Source: Chalara sp. BL73 (taxonomy: Eukaryota; Ascomycota; Leotiomycetes; Helotiales). Taken from it: 64,000 nt of DNA. The notes under the pieces are model-generated. The model was not told where the DNA came from. It did not search any database and was given only the letters and a program-made list of their open reading frames with translations. How positions within the stretch are numbered: the stretch's first letter is position 1; the number at the start of each line of letters is the position of its first letter. Of the stretch, positions 9,892 through 23,300 are shown piece by piece. The DNA is taken from positions 682,001 to 746,000 of the forward strand of contig CAKJVC010000148.1 of the NCBI GenBank assembly GCA_918026815.1, in the 5' to 3' direction. Position numbers and translations under genes: made by a program.

Positions 9892-12117
9892 TCAATCATC
9901 ATCAATCGTAATTGGGTTTCTCGTCGTTCCTCTCTTTGCCCCTCTAGGACCACGCCGCTTGTCCAACTTATTGAGAATCTCAAAAGAGAATATAGAATCC
10001 TCGATCGAAGTAGCTCGCCGACGAGATGCATTGTTAGGTGTATTATAGCCTGAGGAGCTTGGAGTTTCCATGCAGGAAGACGATAGGCTGATGTTAAGAT
10101 TATTGAGCCCGAGAGAGGATGCCGACGTAGGAGTATCTGCACCTGAAGAAGAGGAGCTAGATCTGGATGGTTCAAGTTCCCGTGAAAAGAGCTCGGCATG
10201 AGGAGTCTTCAAGCTCGATGATGAGGAGTTCGACGTGTTGGTGCTCGGAGCCGTATTAACCGCACTGAGACTTCTGACCATGGCCGGAAGCTCGACCACA
10301 AGTCTGGAATTCTGTCTTCGAATACGGTCATAAGATTTGCTCTCCGACTCTGATCCTGAGAACCATTTTGAGTTGCTGCGTGTTGGTTTGCCGACTCGGC
10401 CAGTTCTAGTGGTATCAAGGTGACTTTTATGCTTCTCAGTTAGAACATTTTTGTTCCCACCGGGCACGAGTCGGGTTTTTATGACAATGGAAGGAGGCTC
10501 TGCCCGATATTTCTCAATCTGGCCAAGTTCCCTCATTACTTCTAAGGCAAATTTGATGTTGGTGAACTGTTCTAGTTCAGCAAGGAACTCTTTACATTCC
10601 AAACAGGGCGGCTTATCCATTGAGATTACGGCTTCAAGTTTTGGTCGCCGCTGGCGTAACTCCTTCAACATCTTCAGATTAGGAATCCCAGTCACAGGAT
10701 CTGAGCAATAATGTAGCGTGAACATCAACGCCAGGCGTTTCTCCACGTGGCAGCCTTGGTATTGGCCTGGCCATTGCTTGTCGTAATAATGCTTCGGAAG
10801 CTGATGGCCAACAAGACTGCAGAACTCCTTTATTGCCTCGGTCCAAATCTCACCATCTAATAATTGTTGGTTCCCTGTTGCTCCTGGGCGCCATCCTGAC
10901 AAGGAGTTCACCAATGGCTTATCAGAACCTTTCTTACGGATACTACCAAACGTGCGATGTTTGGCAGTGTCCGCAGTTTCAGCTTTTATCTCTTCTACTG
11001 GTGTGAGTAGTTGGATAGTTGATTGAAAACGGCGGATGACGAGATTTGAATGTGTGACCATGGCCAGCTCTGGGGTATGGGAAGGCGCTAATTCATCGTT
11101 GTGTGTCTTAAGCAGATGGGCAAGAATTCTGCAGCGCTCCTTAAACCCTGTGCTCTGCTCTGTTGGGTTGCGTACCAAAGGAGGACGAACCGAAATGGAA
11201 GAACGCTGAGCAAATACTAGGCTGCTAGAGGATGTCGCAGTATCGGCCTCAAAGGAATGGCTAACAGGTCTGCCATTCGAGGCTGAAGATGTTGGTCGAT
11301 TTGGTGGTAAAGCTGGAAGGCATGGTTCAGATCCTGAAACACCAGTCCATAGAAAATGGGGAGAACTACGAGCTTCACCGACTCGACTTTGTGAATATGG
11401 AGGTGAAGGAGAGCGAAATGAAGACAGCAAAAGCTCGTCATTTCTGTCATCCGACCAAGGAGACGCAAATCTTACTACCTCCTCTTCCAGGTCTGGGCTG
11501 GTCGTGGCACGCTGGAAGGGAGAGCAGCACTCCATAGATGGAAGAATTAATCCACCTTCGAGCTCTGGACTTGGTGACACCAGTTCAAAGGATGATCGGG
11601 GAAAGCGAGACTCTCGAGGAGCCTCCTGATCGGAAAAGTACATGGGGGAAGGACTTCTCAACTCCGTTGCTCTTTGAATTTGCTGCTCCTCATTCTGCTC
11701 CTCGCCCCATGGCAAGGCCATTCCTCCATAGCGATCTTTCCCCGTGATTATAGTTCTTCCTGGGTTTGCCGCAACTTGTGGTGTGACAGGGATGGGCGAA
11801 CTGAAAATATATGCCCCATCTCGAGGGTTTGAAACTGGGGACGGGAATGGCTCAGGGGAGTCTTCTAGGAGAACTCGCGGCTGGACCACAGCAGGACGGA
11901 GCGCAGTAGGTTGGAAGAGTCGCCGAACGGTAGGTGGAGCGCCGGAGACAGGCAACGTTGAAGCCAATATAGAGACGTGTCTATGATCATACTTCATTCC
12001 AGATATATGATCCCGAAGAGCTATTATAGAGGCGTTCTCTGGTCGAGGCATCCCAAACGAATCAAAACCAGTTCCTTTGCCAGCCTTCCTCTTACGTGGG
12101 GGGCGGGTTTTTGCCAT
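9892..12117 (-). CDS. Disordered, Ser-rich protein with an embedded deaminase-like HxE...PCxxC motif
   Basis: This is a single-exon gene of 741 aa. The frame is open to 12237, but only from a GTG. The first ATG, at 12117 in context ATCATGG, gives MAKTRPPRKRKAGKG, a basic stretch that could be a nuclear localisation signal. Residues 1-310 are Ser/Pro-rich with repeated SPSP motifs, and residues 610-710 are Ser-rich runs; both look disordered. Between them is a folded block of about residues 420-550. It carries GCHVEKRLA (His457, Glu459) and, 48 residues after that His, PPCLECKEFL (Cys505, Cys508). A His-x-Glu followed by Pro-Cys-x2-Cys is the zinc-site pattern of the cytidine-deaminase superfamily. 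The protein is not otherwise recognised; substrate and activity are unknown. Confidence 0.75.
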   Translation of the reverse strand: MAKTRPPRKRKAGKGTGFDSFGMPRPENASIIALRDHISGMKYDHRHVSILASTLPVSGAPPTVRRLFQPTALRPAVVQPRVLLEDSPEPFPSPVSNPRDGAYIFSSPIPVTPQVAANPGRTIITGKDRYGGMALPWGEEQNEEQQIQRATELRSPSPMYFSDQEAPRESRFPRSSFELVSPSPELEGGLILPSMECCSPFQRATTSPDLEEEVVRFASPWSDDRNDELLLSSFRSPSPPYSQSRVGEARSSPHFLWTGVSGSEPCLPALPPNRPTSSASNGRPVSHSFEADTATSSSSLVFAQRSSISVRPPLVRNPTEQSTGFKERCRILAHLLKTHNDELAPSHTPELAMVTHSNLVIRRFQSTIQLLTPVEEIKAETADTAKHRTFGSIRKKGSDKPLVNSLSGWRPGATGNQQLLDGEIWTEAIKEFCSLVGHQLPKHYYDKQWPGQYQGCHVEKRLALMFTLHYCSDPVTGIPNLKMLKELRQRRPKLEAVISMDKPPCLECKEFLAELEQFTNIKFALEVMRELGQIEKYRAEPPSIVIKTRLVPGGNKNVLTEKHKSHLDTTRTGRVGKPTRSNSKWFSGSESESKSYDRIRRQNSRLVVELPAMVRSLSAVNTAPSTNTSNSSSSSLKTPHAELFSRELEPSRSSSSSSGADTPTSASSLGLNNLNISLSSSCMETPSSSGYNTPNNASRRRATSIEDSIFSFEILNKLDKRRGPRGAKRGTTRNPITIDDD

Positions 12118-15100
12118 GATGGATACTGCTGGTGAGGTTAATTTGCTGACAGAACGAGAAGGAGCGAACTGTGCCTCACGTTGCTGAAGAAATATGATCA
12201 ATGGAAAGTCCGCTGGAGGAGAAATACCAATGTCCACTTGTCTTAAGATGAGCCAATGTCAAAGGTGAGTATGGAATTGCAGGGGTAGCAAGAATTGACT
12301 TAGCTCTAGCAAAGCTAGAAAAGGAAATAATAAAATGAGTGCGGTGAGGTCAATTCAGAAAAGGATGTGCGTGCGTCAGAGCAAAAGGCAAGGAGTTGAG
12401 TATGATGGTGTTTATGCAAGACTGGAAGATCAGAGACTTGGTTGAAGACGCGTTGACGCGTGGAATTGGCAAGACTAACTCAGGACAGCCTCACAGGTGC
12501 CTAGGTGACGAGAAGGAAGGCACGACTCGAGTTATGGTATCTGGACTGCAATTGACTCTACTAGGTTCATGATGTAGCCGTATAGAGTGAGATCCACTGG
12601 GTAGGTAAGAAGAGGCTCATCATCAAGCCTTCTGAGAATGGATGATCTGGCTCTCGAGTGTGAAAACGGTATTTAGAAGTCTGTGCATTAGTCAAACTCA
12701 GGAGACTGTTTGAACTTGACTTGTCACAAAATCATGGTCGGGGAGCCACCAGTTCCCAGACAGCATGATGGTATGCCAGCCTCTTCTGCCTGCTGCACCA
12801 GAAGCATCTATGACTATTTAAGGCAATCAAGTGTAAATATAAGGCATATGTTATCCGTGTCAAACGAGGAGAAATTTTCTGTATTCAGCTGGAATAGGAA
12901 TGTCCATGTATAGTTAGGCTGTTGTTCAGCAGCATTGCGGTTTACATGTATAAAATTCCGGCTCATTTTAAATTTCGTTGAATTTTAGTATCATGGGAAG
13001 TAGTGCATAGATAAGATGGGAACAGTGATCTTTTTCAACATTACAGCTCATAAATTTTGGGGTGATATTTATTATAACTAGGGTGCGTTGGGCGCTTGAT
13101 GGCTTGCAAGAGGATAATATGTAGTGATGGTGTCGAAGTCGCGAAAATGAATTAATATGGTATTACGATCCTAGAAGCTGAATGCTGGGCGCGATTATAC
13201 AACGCACGGCGGATAATTTACACCTCTATCTCACTTTGCACTGGCTAGGCCAAGCTAATGGATCTAATGGCTAAGGAATGAGTAGTATAGACATGAAGAT
13301 TCGGTGTAGAGAACCAGTTCTATGACAATTTTGAAGAACACCTGCAGACTTGTTGCTTTACACATTTTCAAACAAGCATTGGGGCGAACGTCCGCATATT
13401 GATGCTTCATTTCGAAAACAATGTTACTGTGCTTATCTGTTGTTGGGTATCCTGAGTATTGGCGGTCGCTTTCATCAAACATGATCTAGCAGCGGTGAAG
13501 GAAAGCCTTCAGGAGACTAAAGGAGAAGCGTTGGATGTAGATGGCACTTTTTCAGCCATGAATCGCACTATACGATCCATCAGAGTGTAGCCGCCGCAGC
13601 TTGACAAATTAGATAAAATATTAGAGCACAGACTCATTAAAACCTGAAAAAAAAAGCAGGCACGTCAGTTTTGCTGGTCAAGGGACTTCTGCTGCTCCTT
13701 TTTGGATCAGGCCCGATTCTGTCACGAACCATTTCATGTCAGCAATATCGAGCAGAAAAGCCTCATATGCGCAGAAGGTGTACTGTCGGGCTCTTTAAGT
13801 GGTTACAAGCAGACGAACTGAAGCTTTCGAAGATGTGCAGCTGCAAATCACCAGTAACCCGAGTCAAGTCCTTGCAGGTTTCATGATATTGGGAAGAACA
13901 TGAATAGACTTTCTAGCCCTAGACAGTAAGCGAGGGTCGTGGCGATGTTGCTGCCCAATGCCAGATGATCATCGTCAGCATCGGGAATTGTTAGATGCTC
14001 GCTAAAATGCGCTTTGTTCTTGAAGAATGCCGCTCAATTTCGATATCAAGTCAAAATGTCGTAAAGCGGAATCCGCCATCTGGATTGTGGATAGAGGCGG
14101 AAAAAGCGGTTAATGAACTGAGTTTCGGTGGCTTTCCAACCACTGGTGTTCAACTTCCCGTTTACTAGTCTACCAGGCTAGACGCTTTCCATATTCCTTT
14201 GCGGCTTCTAGCTTCGCACCAGGCAGGGCTGCATGTTGTGAACCGACTTCGGATCTGATTGATTGACATCTTCATCCTGGTCATTGGCTGGTGATGCTGG
14301 TAAATATATACTCAGGAAGTTCAAGAAGCTGAACTATCCCATGCTAGTTCTGAGGATCATGCCTGGTCTATGCAAAAATCAGACCAAATTTTGATCCCGG
14401 TGTTATTTTAGAAGAAGAGGCTTGAGGAGATTCAGCCGATCGTTTGGGTCAAGTAAGGGCCACACCCACTTGGTAAAGAAACTCTGAATGTGCCATTTGG
14501 CTCCCATGACGGTGTTAGGCTATTCTGGATACGGAAACCTCCGTACAGTTTCCGCAGTAATGTTCAACCTCAACTATCTGTTCGTCGGGAAGGAGAGCTA
14601 ATAATAAAGCTGTATAGCATACGAATCTTGCTGACAAAAAGCGACAGTCTCTCTCCTCCTTCGTCTTTATTGTTGCAATAAATCGAACTTTTGTGAATGA
14701 TTCTTGTCAATCAGCAGATTGGGGGTGTTCCTCACCTCGATGCATGGCTTGCGCAGTTTCCACTATTGATGCAAGCTTTAGCGCGACTACTTTAGCAAGT
14801 GCTCTATGTCTGGTTTATACTGGTATTTGTGACATGACCATCAGAACTTTGCCCATCAGAACTTGACGACTCGTCAGCAGGTGTCAGAGGGTGCTTCAAC
14901 AGGTTTACTATGTTTTTAGCGTCGCTAACTATGTGGGCAATTCAAGCCGACCGGCAAATCTAGCGGCTTCCCATGGCCCTGAACCTGGAAACTGCCGGAT
15001 AATGTTAAGTTTGTGCAGCAAAAGCAGGCTCGTTGTGATCTAAGAGTCTGCATTAGCATTCGTATCTAGGATTAGCATTAGTATTAGCCTTATCATTTTA

Positions 15101-16336
15101 TCGTTTATCCAATGTTGTTGGGAGCTGCAGATTTAGGGGGCCTCTTAAGTTATCACCTGTAGCTGGGGCTCTTTTCGCTCGGAAAGATCGACCAAATGCA
15201 AAGACTGCACCGTATCAATCAAGAAAACTTGCCATGAACAGAGCCTGATCATAAATCATCGTCTTAAGCTGCAGGATGTGTCTCGCACTTTGCCGTAACG
15301 GAGATGAATTCTATAAGTTGCTATTGATTTGATATGCCCAGTCGATTGGTTTCCCGAAAGAGTCAAGCACATCGCAGGCATTAGGAGATGAAACTCATGC
15401 AATCTTCTAGAAGGTTTAAAAGCTTCTAGCGGCACAGGGGGGTATCTCCACTACCATGGCGGACAACACGACAACTAGTGGCTCAAGTGTCGATCCGGTG
15501 GTTCTGCTTCGGGCCCAGCGAGCTGATACGGTTATAGTATCGCTTTTTGTGTCTCTGAATGGTACGGCAGGACGGATGTCTTATCAAAAGAAAGGAACTG
15601 CATATTTCTTATTGCTGCTATTTGATCCTTTCTTTAGTCCTGATTCGCTGTCGGTTACTGATCATTGCTCTGACCTCTTAAGGGTTACTACCGCATTCCG
15701 AACCAACTCCAGAGCAGGGGAAGCGCATGCAAGATATTTTGTTTTGGGGTCGCGAATAATGTTACATAGCTTGAGAAATAATCCGAAGAAACACAAGCCA
15801 GACAAAATTGTACTATGGAGCGAGCCGATCTTTGCTGGCCAGCTTTTTTTTTTCACTATACCTGTTGTAGCAGAAAAGTGGTGCAGCCAGTGACGATGCT
15901 GCGTAATTTCGGAGGAGGAGCGGCTTTTGCCCTGATAACCCTTCAATATGTAAGTGATTGCCTTATTGTACAGTAGGAGTATAATGACAATTGCTGCACC
16001 GGAATTTGCTTTTCCCAGCATAGGCTTTCGCTTCTGCCTGTCTCAAGCATCTGCAGGATCCGAGCGTTATCAATCATCAAGGAAGAAGCAAACTGCGTTG
16101 GCCGTCAACAATGGCAAAGTCAATCGTGACAGGGTGCCAAAGCCCTAAAAAAGAAAATTTATGAGAGCTTCGACCACCTTGAAAAAGCAATCACATGAAG
16201 ACTCTAGAAGCTTTGGAAGACTGATGGAAGACACACGGTCCAAGGGGAAGAGAGACGACGGGGGGTTTGAGCCAACCCTCCCAGAAACTCCAATGCCATG
16301 AGGCCGGATTTAGAATTTGCAAGGCTCCCACGTTGC

Positions 16337-16361
16337 AAAAAAAAAAAAAAAAAAAAAAAAA
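16337..16361. repeat. Poly(A) run of 25 nt
   Basis: An uninterrupted A tract on the plus strand. No target-site duplication or element body was recognised beside it, so a retroposed origin is not shown. Confidence 0.8.
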
Positions 16362-17858
16362 GGGAGCGAGCTGCAGCATAGGGGCGGGCAAGGGTCGCTG
16401 TGATGCATTCTCGGCCCATGCTCGCCGATCTGGGTGGTGGCCGTTCGAAATTGCGCTACTGTATGGGAGGAGGTTGACTGTCATGTCTTGGACTTTTGTC
16501 CTGCATCTTTTGCGATTCAATGCCATGAAGCATGAGTGGTCAACCACCCTCCATCTTTAGCATTAAAGCAGGCTTTGGTCGCGTGGCAGCCACTACAATG
16601 ATATATGTTGCTTTGATTTTGTGGGCTCTTGCATCGAGTGCATCTAGCAATATTTCTTCGTGTTAAGAGGATAATTGAGAAAGTTGAACTCTTGCTTCAT
16701 GAGTCAGAGGTCTTCCAAAAGGTTCTGCGTCACACTGAAGCGCGTCCTGTGCCGGCGGTGAGACATGCCTACTGATAGCATCTTATTTCTATCGCGTTTG
16801 CTATGTTATTCTGTCGCTAAGATGAGCTTTTCAACTTGATGTTTCTTTCCAGTGTGTGGGCCAGAAAGGGCGGCTAATTAAGCTCCTTTTCAGTCCCTGG
16901 GTTAAGCTGAAAAAGGGGGTTCGAAACTCGAAACTAAAGGCTTGGTCATATGTTTTGAAATCATTGAATACGACGCTGCCTATGCTCAATTTCAGAGCAG
17001 ACGCAAAAGAGGTCAGACCACACCCAGCGGTGTGTTCAATAGGTGGTCCTTGCAGAATCCAGGTAACTGAACGTCCCGGGAGCTCTCCCGTCATTTTCCA
17101 AAAGCACAGATGGAGCTGGACGAACGATGCCCTACTCTCTTTCTTGCTTCCTCTCAGCGATGGCTCATGATCAAGAGATTGAAAGATTTCACGGGAGGAC
17201 AATGACGGTGAAATCCGAGTAGCATACTTATTTCTTTTCTTTTGTAATTGAGCAAGTTTCACAGGTTTACTCTTCTGCTGCAAGTCCTGACTCCTGAGTG
17301 ATGGATGGTGGAAGAGTGGCTGTGCTGTCATGCCCCATGTCATTGAGCGGCGGCCTTACTGTATATTCCAACCTCTTTGAAACGAGTCATCTGGGGGGGC
17401 TCGCGGAAAAGCCTGCCGCTGTGAGCTTCTTTTTCCACCCGACTGGAAGCAGATAAGCCTCGGTTGTTAGTGGTGTTTCCGGTTCTACCGAATCCCCAGG
17501 GCAGAAGTCTGCTTGTTTGGTGAGGACAGAAGGAGTGACGCTATTCTGCCATCGACTCGCTGCTGTCGTTGTGCTGCCAAACAAATAATGACTTAAGGCT
17601 GTGTTTCAAGACAAACTCTAAACTTGTTGCGCTCCTGGAGGACGTAGGGAACTGTGCATCACAGCCTAAAACAGGAGGGTAACACACGTGGAGCCTCTTA
17701 GAGGTGGAGCGGGCACATTAAGCAGTGAAATGAGGCAACTAGAGTGCTGGCGATCTCCAGATGGTCATCTTGGCCCTGCGTTTGCGGAGTGAATGTCTGG
17801 CATAGAGGGGGGCGCCACGGGTGGTCAGTGAGGAGGAGGAGAGCAGAGTTTAGCAAAG

Positions 17859-17873
17859 ACTACTACTACTACT
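17859..17873. repeat. (ACT)5 microsatellite
   Basis: Five perfect ACT units in a non-coding stretch. Confidence 0.8.
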
Positions 17874-18147
17874 CTATTGTACAGGATGTGGATGGACGGA
17901 CTCGGCGAGATTGAGCATGGAGCAATATTACAGTCCGGTTTGCTACCTTGATTTTGAGCCGTATGGAAAAGAAGGGGCAAGCCCTCGATGCAAGTACTCG
18001 AACTGGAATGCCGAATTCCACTTTAACCTTCTAGAAGGCATCCCTGGCGAGCCTGACAGAGCACGGCAGGGTAGGTCAGGGCAGGCCGTGGCGCTCAGCA
18101 CTGAGGGGGACAGGCGTGGCCCCTGAGATACAAGCCCGTATCCTGGT

Positions 18148-18174
18148 CATGGAAGCATTATTCATGCTTCCATG
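18148..18174. repeat. Perfect inverted repeat, 11-bp stem and 5-nt loop
   Basis: CATGGAAGCAT and ATGCTTCCATG flank TATTC. The arms match at all 11 positions. It could form a DNA cruciform or RNA hairpin, or be a palindromic protein-binding site. It lies about 2.2 kb upstream of the C2H2 start codon. Confidence 0.7.
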
Positions 18175-18789
18175 CGCTAGCAATGCTGTTGTAACTTGTA
18201 ACGGTTGGCTTTTGTGTTATTGTTAATTTCCAGAAGGGCTCCAAGACTCGAGGAGGTGGTAATAATAGAAGTTTTGGAAGCTTTTGATCCGTGGCTCACG
18301 TACAAGAAGGTGTAGTGCAACGCCCATTATCCGACCCTGTTCAATGACGAAGGGCCGGCGTACCTACGAATTGATTGCCTCCCCTGACATCTTCGTTATA
18401 GATATAGACATACCTATAACTATAGCTATAGGATACTTTGTCATAGTTGCCTCTGGCAAGAAGCTGCTGGAAATTCAACCGACGTCGACACATATCTGGC
18501 TAGCTAAAGTGACACCTATCAAGGCGCTGCATTAGGGGGACAAGATACAACCTACTTTACCAGAATCTCAGATATCAACGGCAGGTAAATTTGACCAACA
18601 CAAAAAAGGAAACCCTGCAGGCGTGGTGGTTTGGGCTAACAGGCATGCAGTAAATAAGCCCGGCCGTTGGCTGTCCTGTGTTGATTTCCCCACGTCCACG
18701 CTACCGTGCTGTACTACTTCACCATTTTGCAGCGGACACCAAAACTTTATCTGCCACTGCCATCCTCTCTGCATTCCTCCTCTTCGCGC

Positions 18790-18811
18790 CCACACACATA
18801 CACACACACAC
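18790..18811. repeat. CA-rich microsatellite
   Basis: A (CA)n tract interrupted once by TA. Confidence 0.8.
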
Positions 18812-19599
18812 CGGTCCACCCCCGACACTACTGCTCATCAAGGACTGTAATCATAATAGCTTGAGCAGCAATTATTACGACGCTTCAGGATCTGCCTTCA
18901 GTGCAAGCACTTCGAACTCTCGTCGACCCTCAAACGCTACGACCCATCGCACAAGCAAATCGCATCTCTGGTTCCTCGGTATATTTTTTACTTGTGTGAC
19001 CTAAATCGCAACCTCATCCTCTCAAGCCAGAATCGGTCCTCTCCATATTCACTGCCCTGGTAAGCAGAGTCCTTGTGGTGGCCCGCCTTGAAGGCACTGC
19101 TAACAGCATTTAGCGTTCCGTCAGTTTATTAGAGCTGAAGCCTTTTGCAGTTTATCCTCGATACCTAAACATCCAATTCTAGGACAGCCTCTCCCACCAT
19201 TCGGATTGCTCTTCTTTCACAAGTCGAAGCTCTTCAGGGTCTGTCCGCCGATTCGGAAAGCCACTTGCAAAGAATCGATAGGCCGCGACGTCGTTGTGAT
19301 TTGGAAGTCGCACAGTGATAGGCTACTCACAAAGAGACTTTGGGATACACACAAAAACATTTTACGAAGGAATCCGATTCTGCACGGCTCTCATCACAAG
19401 CCAGGCATATTTGTTCCCTGCCGTCATCAAACAATCTCGAACGTGATCTGAGGAATCAAGAACGTCACTTTTGCAGACGAACATCTCGCTTCTGCCTTGA
19501 ACACTGCAAGCTGCCGCTGCTCACCTTCAAGGAAGTTAGACATAATAAGTGTCTCGATAGCATTTCGTAGGAATCACAACATAGGAGGGACCGCAACGA

Positions 19600-20422
19600 C
19601 AGAAAAAAAAAATTCACCGTTACAGTGCATCCGCGATCCGCTTTCGCATTCACTTTAAAACAGAGCCAGGACAACCAAGCTTGCATACAGAACATTCATA
19701 ATCCTGAGAACGCAAGTTGGAAGACGATAACTACAGACGACAAATTAAATCCAGTGGCTCGGGGACCAAAGTTGTCCGTGCGCTTTGACAGTCCCGCTTC
19801 CCCCGCGACCCGGCACCCACATTGGCGGATATCTTGAGGTTGGAATCTTTAGAGCAAGGTTTGTCACCCCATCATTCGTTGTTATGGCTTGTAATCTTGA
19901 CAACATGAACGCGTTCGGGTCGGTGCATGTTTTGAACACATCGACTCCACTCTCTTTCTTCACCCTGTTCCCTTCTTGATGCCTAAGATTAGCGGTGAGA
20001 CTGGTCTGTGGTAGTAGTGCTGCAGATCACAAGCTGCACCCGAAGCTTTTTCTCTCAACAGCACTGACATCTTCAACCTCGCAGACACTTTTGGTATTGA
20101 GATATCGAAAGAGATCTCGACCTGGTTTCTCGAACACCTCAGTCACCTTATAATATTCATCAAACTCGATTAAAAGCTCGATCATTTTGACTTGAGAGAG
20201 TCTGGTGAAGAGACAGCTCGACACTGCGGACACCCTCCTGACCAGCGTGTTCCCGAGACAAAGAATCAACATCCAAGACATTGTTCCAGGTCTCCGAATC
20301 TATATTATACAATTGGATGAACTGTTGATCCAAGCTTTCACCACCTCCTATAACCCTCTCCCTCGTCGCGGTTTTCCTCTTCACGACTCAGATCCTGCCT
20401 CTAGAAATCGTGTTTTCACACA
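19600..20422 (+). promoter_or_regulatory. Probable long 5' leader and core promoter of the C2H2 gene
   Basis: From about 19,600 the plus strand becomes rich in C, T and CA-type runs, as in fungal 5' UTRs. Several upstream ATGs open very short frames, for example the ATG at 19979, which stops after a few codons. This would suit translational control by uORFs. It is an inference from composition only; no transcript start can be read from sequence. Confidence 0.4.
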
Positions 20423-21872
<1,450 letters not shown>

Positions 21873-22532
21873 GCTACCAATCTAGGAACGCAAGGATCGC
21901 TCTCGCCTCAACACCCACCGAGATCCTTTGCTGTCTGTCCACGTTTGATACCCTGTATATTTCATTATATCACGATACGTTTCCTTTGTCATTCACAAAA
22001 TTCGCTGCTAGCATTGCATAGTATAGAGGTTCGTGGCACCCGCAAGAATTGGCGTTGGAACTTTCTATATCATCTCAGTTTGGACCCAAAACATAGACTG
22101 GACCATGTCTTTTGACATTAGGTCATGACTTCACGATTTCCCTTGTTTGTTCGATGTGTTTTCTTTAGCGGAAGGGCTAGCATGGACGCTTTGGTATTGC
22201 GCGGGCCTTTTGTACAGTATATATGGATAAGGGATAATAGTAGGGTGGTTTACCTGGAGATACATACGCAGCATACTTAAATGAACCACTAGTAATAACG
22301 CATGCATGCTCATCGTGTCTCATTATGTATTTATACCTGAAGGTACTTCGAGCATTTGAGCATTCTTCCATAGTACTCTAGGCCATAAAATGTGCTTTCT
22401 ATACAAGCCCTAACATTACTATGGCACCAATATAGCCGATCTTGCTAACAGTTGTCTAGTGCTAACAAAGTAAAGAACAAAAAGTACTTTTGCAGGAGCC
22501 CCTTTGTATTTGCTCATCCAATATATGCCCTA
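21873..22532. other. Convergent 3' intergenic region
   Basis: This is a mixture of AT-rich and mixed sequence between convergent stop codons of the C2H2 and RIB3 genes. No gene or repeat is supported. Confidence 0.5.
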
Positions 22533-23300
22533 TTAACTCGTCCCGTTACTCCTCTTCTCCAGCTTCCCCTCCGTCCGCTCCACATACTCTACCAGATCCT
22601 CAATCGTGCAGACACGCAGCCCAAAACGCTTCCCAAACGCCAAACACCCATCCCGTCGCAACATCCCTTTATCCTGGATCTCCACCCGCCCTTCCGCAAC
22701 AGGCAGGTCCTCCACTATCTCAGAGATCGCAGCAACCTGCGGCAAGCCCGCCAGCCGACAAAACTCCACCGCCGCCTCCGTATGCCCGATGCGTTCCCGC
22801 ACGCCTCCTGCTTTCGCCCGCAACGGGAAGATATGCCCCGGCCGCCTCAGATCCGCCTTCGTTGCGTTCCCGTTCGCCAAAGTCCGTATCGTGAGGGCCC
22901 GGTCATGTGCAGAGATCCCGGTCGTGATCGAGGGGAGGTTGGCGTCTACGGAGACGGTGTAGGCCGTGCGGTTCGGGTCCGCGTTGTCTTGTACCATCTG
23001 CGGGAGGTCGAAGTGCGTTGTAAGAGGGGGGAGCATGGGCGCGCAGATTACGCCGGATGAGTAGCGGACCATGAAGGCCATTTTCTCGGTGGTCATTGCT
23101 GAGGCTGCAATGATGAAGTCGCCTTCATTCTCGCGGGAGAGGTCGTCGAGGACAATTATGAATTCGCCGTTTTCTGGACCGTTTGTGTTAGTGGAAATTG
23201 AGGTTGATGTGATGGTGGGAATGGGTTAGAATGGGGGCTTACTGAAGGCTGCGATTGTGTCTTCTATAGAATCGAATGCTTGGGCGATTTCTGAAGGCAT
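22533..23300 (-). CDS. RIB3: 3,4-dihydroxy-2-butanone 4-phosphate synthase
   Basis: This enzyme converts ribulose 5-phosphate to 3,4-dihydroxy-2-butanone 4-phosphate plus formate, the branch that supplies the four-carbon unit of riboflavin. Two exons (23243-23300 and 22533-23173) give 232 aa, the normal length for a monofunctional enzyme. The intron follows MPSEIAQAFDSIEDTIAAF. The acidic metal-binding loop appears as DDLSRENEGDF. Other family blocks are YTVSVDA, GISAHDRA, RRPGHIFPLRA and GHTEAAVEFCRLAG. There is no GTP cyclohydrolase II domain after it, as expected in fungi. It is cytosolic. It is divergent from COQ3 with 517 bp between starts. Confidence 0.95.

Larger units (their letters stand above)
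12118..20422. other. 8.3-kb gene-free region upstream of two divergent genes
   Basis: No coding gene is supported between the deaminase-like gene and the C2H2 factor. That is several times the usual spacing in this window. Open frames are short, mostly start with TTG or GTG, and show no family sequence. The longest ATG frame, 15456-15893, encodes 145 aa with a fair start context but no recognisable features. The stretch contains a 25-nt A run, ACT and CA microsatellites and a perfect hairpin, listed separately. There is no transposase, reverse transcriptase or terminal-repeat signature. The most likely roles are an extended regulatory region, a long 5' leader or a non-coding transcript for the C2H2 gene. 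Confidence 0.55.

Noticed and set aside
15456..15893. 145-aa ATG open frame in the gene desert
   Set aside because: Reasonable start context but no recognisable family, several low-complexity hydrophobic runs and no exon partners; not listed as a gene.
16337..16361. 25-nt poly(A), possible tail of a processed pseudogene
   Set aside because: Upstream sequence shows no coding or RNA-gene similarity and no flanking duplication.
16884..16935. GGTTCGAAAC-like box with a nearby stem (CTTTTCAG...CTGAAAAAG), resembling part of a tRNA gene
   Set aside because: No matching A box, acceptor stem or cloverleaf could be drawn; short stem alone is not evidence for an RNA gene.
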